From NCBI RefSeq assembly GCF_037265215.1, contig NZ_CP147737.1:3070001-3134000 (forward strand): 64,000 nt of DNA. Reading direction: 5' to 3'. Source of the DNA: Xenorhabdus griffiniae (lineage in GTDB: Bacteria; Pseudomonadota; Gammaproteobacteria; Enterobacterales; Enterobacteriaceae). Under the pieces are notes generated by a model. That model saw only the letters and a list, made by a program, of their open reading frames with translations, made no database searches and was not told the DNA's origin. Positions 59,001-64,000 of the stretch are shown piece by piece. Every line of letters starts with the position of its first letter. Position 1 is the stretch's first letter. Made by a program: the position numbers and the translations under genes.

Positions 59001-62000
59001 CCGCGGAAAAATTTGTAGCGGATCCGTTTAGCACCCAGCCCGATGCCCGTATGTACAAAACCGGCGATCTGGGGCGCTGGTTACCCGATGGCGCAATTGA
59101 GTATCTGGGACGCAATGATTTTCAAATTAAGATCCGTGGCTTCCGCATTGAACTGGGGGAAATTGAAACCCAACTGCTGGCTTATAAAGATGTCCACGAT
59201 GCCGTGGTGATCGCCCGTGAAGAAGAAAACGGTGACAAACGCTTAATTGCCTATGTGATCCCCAAAGCCGGCAGCACGCTAAAACCGGCGGAGTTACGTG
59301 AACACCTCAGTGCCCGCCTGCTGGAATATATGTTACCCCGTGCCTTTGTTATACTGGATGCTTTCCCGATGTCCGCCAACGGTAAACTGGATCGCAAGGC
59401 CCTGCCGGCACCGGATCAAAACGCTATCGTCAGCCGTGAATATGAAGCGCCACAGGGTGAAACCGAACAGAAACTGGCGGCAGTCTGGCAATCGCTGCTG
59501 GAACTGGAACAGGTCGGGCGCCATGACAATTTCTTCGAACTGGGCGGCCATTCCCTGCTGGTCGTCAGCCTGATCGAACAGTTGCGCCAGCAAGGGCTTT
59601 CTCTGGCGGTCAGCGCGGTCTTCGCTGCCCCTACCCTGGCGGCCATGAGCGCCCGCTTACATCAAAAGCAAGATGCCGCGCTAGCGGTTATCCCGCCTAA
59701 CCTGATCCGCGAAGACAGCCCGCAGATTACGCCCGCTATGCTGCCACTGGTGACATTAACCCAGGCCCAAATTGACCGTATTGTTGACCATGTCCCGGGC
59801 GGTGTCGCCAATATTCAGGATATTTACCCGCTTGGCCCCTTGCAGGAAGGCATCCTGTTCCACCATTTACTGACCGAAACCGGTGACACCTATCTTGAAA
59901 ATATTCTGATGCACTTTGACAACCGGCCACGGCTGACGCGTTTCTTGCAGGCGTTGCAGCAGGTGATTGACCGGCACGATATCCAACGCAGTGCCTTCCA
60001 CTGGCAGGAGCTGCCCATTCCCGTGCAGGTGGTCTACCGTCATGCGCCCCTGCCGATCACAGAGTTGACATTATCCGCCGGAGAACGTGCTGAAACCCAG
60101 CTACGGCGTCTGACCGATCCGGACAGCATACGGTTAGATATTACTCAGGCGCCATTACTGGCTGCTTATATCGCCCGGGATCCTGATACCGATCAATGGT
60201 GGTTAAGCCTGCTGCATCACCATCTGGTTTGTGACCATCTGTCACTGGAAATCATTTTCAGTGAAGTGCAAACACTGATCCTCGGAGAAGCCGCACACCT
60301 GCCCGCCCCATTGCCTTACCGCAATTTTATCGCCCAGACCCGTCAGGTGCCGATTGAAGTGCATCAGGCTTATTTCCAGCAGTTACTGGGCGACGTGGAA
60401 GAACCGACGCTACCGTTTGGGTTACTGGATGTACAGGGGAATAGCCGCGATAAGCACGATAAAATCGTGGAAGATATTGTCACCTTAGATGAGGAACTGG
60501 CCCAACAGATCCGGAATTGCGCCCGTCAATTGGGGATCAGTGCGGCCGTGCTATTCCATGTGGCCTGGGCGCAGGTATTGGCACAGTGTAGTGGCCGTGA
60601 AGATGTGGTATTCGGTACGGTGTTATTGGGCCGCTTACAGGGGGGGATGGGCGCTTCACAGGTGCTGGGGATGTTTATCAATACCCTGCCAGTCCGTATC
60701 CCGTTACAGGCCCGTACCGTAAAACAGGCGGTACAGGAAACCTACCAGCGCCTGAGTGAATTACTGGATCATGAGCAAACCCCTCTGGCGATTGCCCAGC
60801 GGTGCAGCGGCGTGCCGGCCTCATTGCCACTGTTTAACAGTTTGCTGAATTTCCGTCACAGCCCGCGTGATGAGGAAGCGGCGCATTCATTGGCTTGGGA
60901 CGGTATTCAGGTGCTGGACAGTGAAGAGCGCAGTAACTACCCCTTATCCCTGGATGTGGACGATTTTGATGATGGATTTGCACTCACCGCACAATGCAGC
61001 CAGCAAATTAATCCGGTGCGCATTACTGCCTATATGAAGACGGCACTGGAAGGCATTGTGGCCGCGCTGCAATATGCGCCTGAGCAACCTATCCACGCTA
61101 TTGATATCTTGCCACGGGCCGAACGTACCCAACTACTGGAAACATTTAACGATACTATTGTTGAGTATCCGCAAGACGCCTTAATCCATCAACTGTTTGA
61201 ACAACAGGCAACACGTACACCGGATGCCATTGCATTGGTCTTTGGCGAAAACGAACTGAGTTATGCGGCACTAAACCGCCAGGCTAACCAACTGGCACAC
61301 CAACTGATCGCCGCGGGGGTACGCCCCGATGATCGCGTGGCAATCTGTGTTGACCGCAGTCTGGATTTGATTATTGGTCTGTACGCCATTCTTAAGGCGG
61401 GAGCCGGCTATGTTCCGCTTGATCCCGAATACCCGACCGAACGGCTGGCGTATCAACTGTCGGACAGCAAACCGGTGTTATTGCTGACACAGAGCTCTTT
61501 ACAGGGACTGTTGCCAATATCAGATATGCCTGTCTGGTTGCTGGATGATGAAAGCCAGCGCAATAACGTAGCAAAACAGCCGATCCATAATCCGGATATT
61601 CAACTTCAACCTCATCATCTGGCGTATATTATCTATACTTCCGGCTCCACCGGCCAGCCCAAAGGCGTGATGCTGGAGCACCGCAATGTGGTGAACTTTA
61701 TCCATGCACAGCACCAGACCAGCGAACCACAATCAGGGGATCGTATCCTGCAATTTGCGACTATCGCTTTTGATACCTCGGTATCGGATATTTTCCCGAC
61801 CCTGGCCGCCGGTGCGACACTGGTTTTGCGACCGCCCCATATTCGGATACCGGATATGACTTTTGTCACCTTCCTGCGTGAACAGAAGATCACCATTATA
61901 GATATGCCGACCGCCTTCTGGCACCTGTGGGTACAGGAGATGATGGCCGGTCGCAGCGGTTTTAGCCCCTACCTGCATACCCTGATTGTGGGCGGCGAAA

Positions 62001-64000
62001 AAGCAGAATATCGCCATTTAATCAACTGGCTGTCTCATCAGGAAACCCAATCCTGCCGCTGGATTAACTCTTATGGTCCTACCGAAACCACGGTGATTGC
62101 CACCACGCTGAAATTGGACCACCAAAATTTACCCCAGCTTAAAGGGGTTATCCCGATTGGCTATCCACTGCCGAATACCCGTATTTATATTCTGGATACG
62201 CACGGCCGGCCGGTTCCTCTCGGCGTCAGTGGTGAAATTCATATCGGTGGCGCCGGTGTGGCCCGTGGTTACCTCAATCGTCCGGATTTAACCGCCGAAA
62301 AATTTGTGGCGGATCCATTTAGCATCCAGCCCGATGCCCGTATGTACAAGACCGGTGATCTGGGGCGCTGGCTACCCGATGGCGCGATTGAATATTTAGG
62401 ACGCAACGATTTTCAAATTAAGATCCGTGGCTTTCGCATTGAACTGGGGGAAATTGAAACCCAACTGCTGGCTTGCGAAGACGTCCACGATGCCGTGGTG
62501 ATCGCCCGTGAAGAAGAAAGCGGTGACAAACGCTTAATTGCCTATGTGATCCCCAAAGCTGGCAGCACGCTAAAACCGGCGGAGTTACGTGAACACCTCA
62601 GTTCCCGCCTGCTGGAATATATGTTACCCCGTGCCTTTGTTATACTGGACGCTTTCCCGATGTCCGCCAACGGTAAACTGGATCGCAAGGCCCTGCCGGC
62701 ACCGGATCAAAGCGCTATCGTCAGCCGTGAATATGAAGCGCCACAGGGTGAAACTGAACAGAAACTGGCGGCAGTCTGGCAATCGCTGCTGGAACTGGAA
62801 CAGGTCGGGCGCCATGACAATTTCTTTGAACTGGGCGGCCATTCCCTGCTGGTCGTCAGCCTGATCGAACAGTTGCGCCAGCAAGGGCTTTCTCTGGCGG
62901 TCAGCGCGGTCTTCGCTGCCCCTACCCTGGCGGCCATGAGCGCCCGCTTACATCAAAAGCAAGATGCCGCGCTAGCGGTTATCCCGCCTAACCTGATCCG
63001 CGAAGACAGCCCGCAGATTACGCCCGCCATGCTGCCACTGGTGACATTAACCCAGGCCCAAATTGACCGTATTGTTGACCATGTCCCGGGCGGTGTCGCC
63101 AATATTCAGGATATTTACCCGCTTGGCCCCTTGCAGGAAGGCATTCTGTTCCACCATTTACTGACCGAAACCGGTGACACCTACCTTGAAAATATTCTGA
63201 TGCACTTTGACAACCGGCCACGGCTGACGCGTTTCTTGCAGGCGTTGCAGCAGGTGATTGACCGGCACGATATCCAACGCAGTGCCTTCCACTGGCAGGA
63301 GCTGCCCATTCCCGTGCAGGTGGTCTACCGTCATGCCCCTCTGCCGATCACAGAGCTGACGTTATCCGCCGGAGAACGTGCCGAAACCCAGCTACGGCGT
63401 CTGACCGATCCGGACAGCATACGGTTAGATATTACTCAGGCGCCATTACTGGCCGCTTATATCGCCCGGGATCCTGATACCGATCAATGGTGGTTAAGCC
63501 TGCTGCATCACCATCTGGTTTGTGACCATCTGTCACTGGAAATCATTTTCAGTGAAGTGCAGGCACTGATCCTCGGAGAAGCCGCACACCTGCCCGCCCC
63601 ATTGCCTTACCGCAATTTTATCGCCCAGACCCGTCAGGTGCCGATTGAAGTGCATCAGGCTTATTTCCAGCAGTTACTGGGCGACGTGGAAGAACCGACG
63701 CTGCCCTTTGGGTTACTGGATGTACAGGGAAACAGCCGCGATAAGCACGATAAAATCGTGGAAGATATTGTCACCTTAGATGAGGAACTGGCCCAACAGA
63801 TCCGGAATTGCGCCCGTCAATTGGGGATCAGTGCGGCCGTGCTATTCCATGTCGCCTGGGCGCAGGTATTGGCACAGTGCGGCGGCCGTGAAGATGTGGT
63901 ATTCGGTACGGTGTTATTGGGCCGCTTACAGGGGGGCATGGGCGCTTCACAGGTGCTGGGGATGTTTATCAATACCCTGCCAGTCCGTATCCCGTTACAG
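53051..64000 (+). CDS. paxC: NRPS, C-A-T then repeated dual C/E-A-T modules, incomplete (PaxC-like)
   Basis: 3650 codons are open to the window edge with no stop. Domains: a coiled N-terminal docking segment (KIKERIENRQIEEKKQ); C with QHHIISDGWS (His186), A, carrier Ser1070; dual C/E, A, carrier Ser2168; dual C/E, A, carrier Ser3265; then a third dual C/E domain starting near residue 3330, cut by the window end. The dual C/E calls rest on DIYPLGPLQEGILFHHLL followed by the HHLxxxxGD motif (residue 1175 on, and at 2271 and 3368) and the atypical HHLVCDH active site. They imply that residues 4, 5 and 6 become D. All three pockets read D-T-S-D-I-G-S-V-I, lysine-like. A fourth module would complete the 1+2+4 PAX layout. 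Confidence 0.93.
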   Translation, partial: MSNKELSLFELRQAVLQKKIKERIENRQIEEKKQIREKRHIIPRNADQQTLPLSWAQQRLWLLAQLDPAAQAAYHIPGGLRLQGYLNLDALQAALNRIVARHEILRTTIKMVEGQALQVIGKPDSGFSLAVEELSHLPAEKQQITLEEITQRETSQPFDFAQGPLIRGRLLRLAANEHILLLTQHHIISDGWSLNILMHELSTLYHAFSEGQGDPLPALTLQYADYALWQREWLQGELLEKQVNFWRDALQGAPALLELPTDRPRPEQQSYAGGYVDITLSPELSSGLRSLSQRHGTTLFMTLMAGWITLLSRLSGQKDLVVGTPVANRQYSELEPLIGFFVNTLALRIQIDDNPTVSALLARVKAHALNAYAHQDLPFEQLVEVLKPPRSLSHSPIFQVMMSVDNTPGQQNIALPDITISEINLAENSSHFDLSLSINDTENGLVGGLEYSSDLFDHASVERIASYLQTLLTAMVKDDSQPVESLPLLQSYQRTQVLDDFNDTAFPYPQTLLIHQLFEQQVEQTPDATALVFGDSQLSYAELNRHANQLAHHLIASGVRPDDRVAICADRSLDLIIGLYAILKAGAGYIPLDPEYPAERLAYQLSDSKPVLLLTQQHLQTHLPIQETPVWLLDDQYNRDNVAKQPAHNPDTDQLGLKPHHLAYIIYTSGSTGQPKGVMLEHRNVVNFIHAQHQTSKPQLGDRILQFATIAFDTSVSDIFPTLASGATLVLRPPHIRIPDMTFVTFLRKQKITIMDMPTAFWHLWVQEMMAGRSGFSPHLHTLIVGGEKAEYRHLISWLSHQETQSCRWINSYGPTETTVIATTLKLDHQNLPQLKGVIPIGYPLPNTRIYILDTHGQPVPIGVSGEIHIAGAGVARGYLNRPDLTAEKFVADPFSTQPDARMYKTGDLGRWLPDGAIEYLGRNDFQVKLRGFRIELGEIETQLVACAGVSDAVVIAREEESGDKRLIAYVIPETGMTLSPAELRKQLSSRLMEHMLPSAFVMLDAFPMSANGKLDRKALPAPDQSAIVSREYEVPQGETEQTLAAIWQSLLNVEQIGRQDNFFELGGHSLLVVNLIEQVRLHGLSLDVNAVFSAPTLAAMSSLIRHHDTQSTPLQDVPPNLIKEDSTIITPDMLPLLELTQDQIDQIVSHVTGGISNVQDIYPLGPLQEGILFHHLLETEGDLYLDNHLMIFDSRTRLESFLQALQQVIERHDILRSAVYWKELLKPVQIVYRHAPLPIIELTLSTEEPPETQLRRLTDPRAIRMDITKAPLLSAHIANDPASGKWLLSLLYHHLVCDHISLDMIFSEIQTLLLGESENLPTPLPYRNFIAQIRNVPLEVHQNYFRELLGDVEEPTLPFGLLDVQGGGLNEIVENVLTLDSKLAQNLRDCARQLGMSAAVLFHVAWAQVLARCSGRNDVVFGTVLLGRLQGGIGASEVLGMFINTLPIRVKLQARTVKQTVQETYQQLTALLDHEQAPLAVAQRCSGIQAPLPLFNSLLNFRHSPREDEHVAAMAWEGIDEIEGEERSNYPLSLDVDDFDDGFALTAQCNQQINPVRITAYMKTALEGIVAALQYAPEQAIETIDILSRAERTQLLETFNDNVVTYPQDALIHQLLEQQAARTPDAIALVFGESELSYAALNRQANQLAHQLIAAGVCPDDRVAICVDRSLDLIIGLYAILKAGAGYVPLDPEYPAERLAYQLSDSKPVLLLTQRPLQGLLPISDTPVWLLDDESQRNNVAKQPIHNPDIQLQPHHLAYIIYTSGSTGQPKGVMLEHRNVVNFIHAQHQTSEPQSGDRILQFATIAFDTSVSDIFPTLAAGATLVLRPPHIRIPDMTFVTFLREQKITIIDMPTAFWHLWVQEMMAGRSGFSPYLHTLIVGGEKAEYRHLISWLSHQETQSCRWINSYGPTETTVIATTLKVDGTSTLSTDITDNIPIGYPLPNTRIYILDTHGRPVPLGVSGEIHIGGAGVARGYLNRPDLTAEKFVADPFSTQPDARMYKTGDLGRWLPDGAIEYLGRNDFQIKIRGFRIELGEIETQLLAYKDVHDAVVIAREEENGDKRLIAYVIPKAGSTLKPAELREHLSARLLEYMLPRAFVILDAFPMSANGKLDRKALPAPDQNAIVSREYEAPQGETEQKLAAVWQSLLELEQVGRHDNFFELGGHSLLVVSLIEQLRQQGLSLAVSAVFAAPTLAAMSARLHQKQDAALAVIPPNLIREDSPQITPAMLPLVTLTQAQIDRIVDHVPGGVANIQDIYPLGPLQEGILFHHLLTETGDTYLENILMHFDNRPRLTRFLQALQQVIDRHDIQRSAFHWQELPIPVQVVYRHAPLPITELTLSAGERAETQLRRLTDPDSIRLDITQAPLLAAYIARDPDTDQWWLSLLHHHLVCDHLSLEIIFSEVQTLILGEAAHLPAPLPYRNFIAQTRQVPIEVHQAYFQQLLGDVEEPTLPFGLLDVQGNSRDKHDKIVEDIVTLDEELAQQIRNCARQLGISAAVLFHVAWAQVLAQCSGREDVVFGTVLLGRLQGGMGASQVLGMFINTLPVRIPLQARTVKQAVQETYQRLSELLDHEQTPLAIAQRCSGVPASLPLFNSLLNFRHSPRDEEAAHSLAWDGIQVLDSEERSNYPLSLDVDDFDDGFALTAQCSQQINPVRITAYMKTALEGIVAALQYAPEQPIHAIDILPRAERTQLLETFNDTIVEYPQDALIHQLFEQQATRTPDAIALVFGENELSYAALNRQANQLAHQLIAAGVRPDDRVAICVDRSLDLIIGLYAILKAGAGYVPLDPEYPTERLAYQLSDSKPVLLLTQSSLQGLLPISDMPVWLLDDESQRNNVAKQPIHNPDIQLQPHHLAYIIYTSGSTGQPKGVMLEHRNVVNFIHAQHQTSEPQSGDRILQFATIAFDTSVSDIFPTLAAGATLVLRPPHIRIPDMTFVTFLREQKITIIDMPTAFWHLWVQEMMAGRSGFSPYLHTLIVGGEKAEYRHLINWLSHQETQSCRWINSYGPTETTVIATTLKLDHQNLPQLKGVIPIGYPLPNTRIYILDTHGRPVPLGVSGEIHIGGAGVARGYLNRPDLTAEKFVADPFSIQPDARMYKTGDLGRWLPDGAIEYLGRNDFQIKIRGFRIELGEIETQLLACEDVHDAVVIAREEESGDKRLIAYVIPKAGSTLKPAELREHLSSRLLEYMLPRAFVILDAFPMSANGKLDRKALPAPDQSAIVSREYEAPQGETEQKLAAVWQSLLELEQVGRHDNFFELGGHSLLVVSLIEQLRQQGLSLAVSAVFAAPTLAAMSARLHQKQDAALAVIPPNLIREDSPQITPAMLPLVTLTQAQIDRIVDHVPGGVANIQDIYPLGPLQEGILFHHLLTETGDTYLENILMHFDNRPRLTRFLQALQQVIDRHDIQRSAFHWQELPIPVQVVYRHAPLPITELTLSAGERAETQLRRLTDPDSIRLDITQAPLLAAYIARDPDTDQWWLSLLHHHLVCDHLSLEIIFSEVQALILGEAAHLPAPLPYRNFIAQTRQVPIEVHQAYFQQLLGDVEEPTLPFGLLDVQGNSRDKHDKIVEDIVTLDEELAQQIRNCARQLGISAAVLFHVAWAQVLAQCGGREDVVFGTVLLGRLQGGMGASQVLGMFINTLPVRIPLQ
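57624..64000 (+). repeat. Near-identical tandem NRPS module duplication (about 3.29 kb unit)
   Basis: From about 57624 the sequence of one dual-C/E end, A, T and dual C/E repeats from 60921 with very few changes, offset 3297 bases, falling to 3291 after a short divergent patch near 58815-58860 / 62112-62151. In that patch the second copy instead matches the previous module (LDHQNLPQLKGVIPIGYPLP at about 55530-55590), a mosaic typical of gene conversion. Confidence 0.9.

Noticed and set aside
43318..63221. Many 60-155 codon ORFs on the minus strand inside the NRPS genes
   Set aside because: They are antisense shadows of conserved NRPS motifs: the same shadow proteins recur at every module, as expected from repeated coding DNA.

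Overview
The window looks like a chromosomal segment of an entomopathogenic enterobacterium of the Xenorhabdus/Photorhabdus type. This is inferred from a gammaproteobacterial pta, a complete astCADBE arginine-succinyltransferase operon, a PAX-like lysine-rich lipopeptide NRPS locus, and many decayed insertion sequences in AT-rich accessory DNA.

Layout. (1) 1-2.2 kb: the 3' part of pta with its terminator, then a GNAT-like gene on the minus strand. (2) 2.2-16.1 kb: an AT-rich accessory block with near-identical copies of the 3' end of a CycA-like permease gene at both edges (a broken copy at 2207-2373, the intact gene at 16102-17529). Inside are IS630 and IS30 remnants, an array of about 14 copies of a 9-bp repeat, and a tight operon: one cyclodipeptide synthase, five paralogous Fe(II)/2-oxoglutarate-type oxygenases and one cytochrome P450. 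An MFS exporter lies downstream beyond an IS630-in-IS30 nest. The block ends with a chimeric ORF joining an IS630 DNA-binding N-terminus to a metzincin protease domain. (3) 16.1-23.8 kb: permease and astEBDAC, all on the minus strand. (4) 24.3-40.4 kb: a two-partner-secretion / contact-dependent-inhibition island on the minus strand. It has a broken TpsB transporter gene, a frameshifted CdiA-like exoprotein ending in a C39/papain-like toxin domain, immunity-type genes, two displaced toxin cassettes, and three free-standing short proteins consisting only of a signal peptide and TPS domain. (5) 41-64 kb: a cyclic-peptide ABC exporter followed by three NRPS genes of 1, 2 and at least 3.5 modules. 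The last runs off the window.

How the genes work together. The CDPS operon should make a cyclodipeptide from two aminoacyl-tRNAs and oxidise it repeatedly; the MFS protein may export it. The NRPS line appears to start with serine and then add repeated residues with one shared pocket (probably lysine). Dual C/E domains invert residues 4, 5 and 6. The number and split of modules match the PAX cyclolipopeptide synthetases. The ast operon degrades arginine to glutamate and succinate. The CDI island shows toxin/immunity cassette turnover and several single-lesion inactivations, so its present activity is doubtful.

The most interesting candidate system is the CDPS plus five oxygenases plus P450 pathway. 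The TPS-only proteins around the CDI locus come second.
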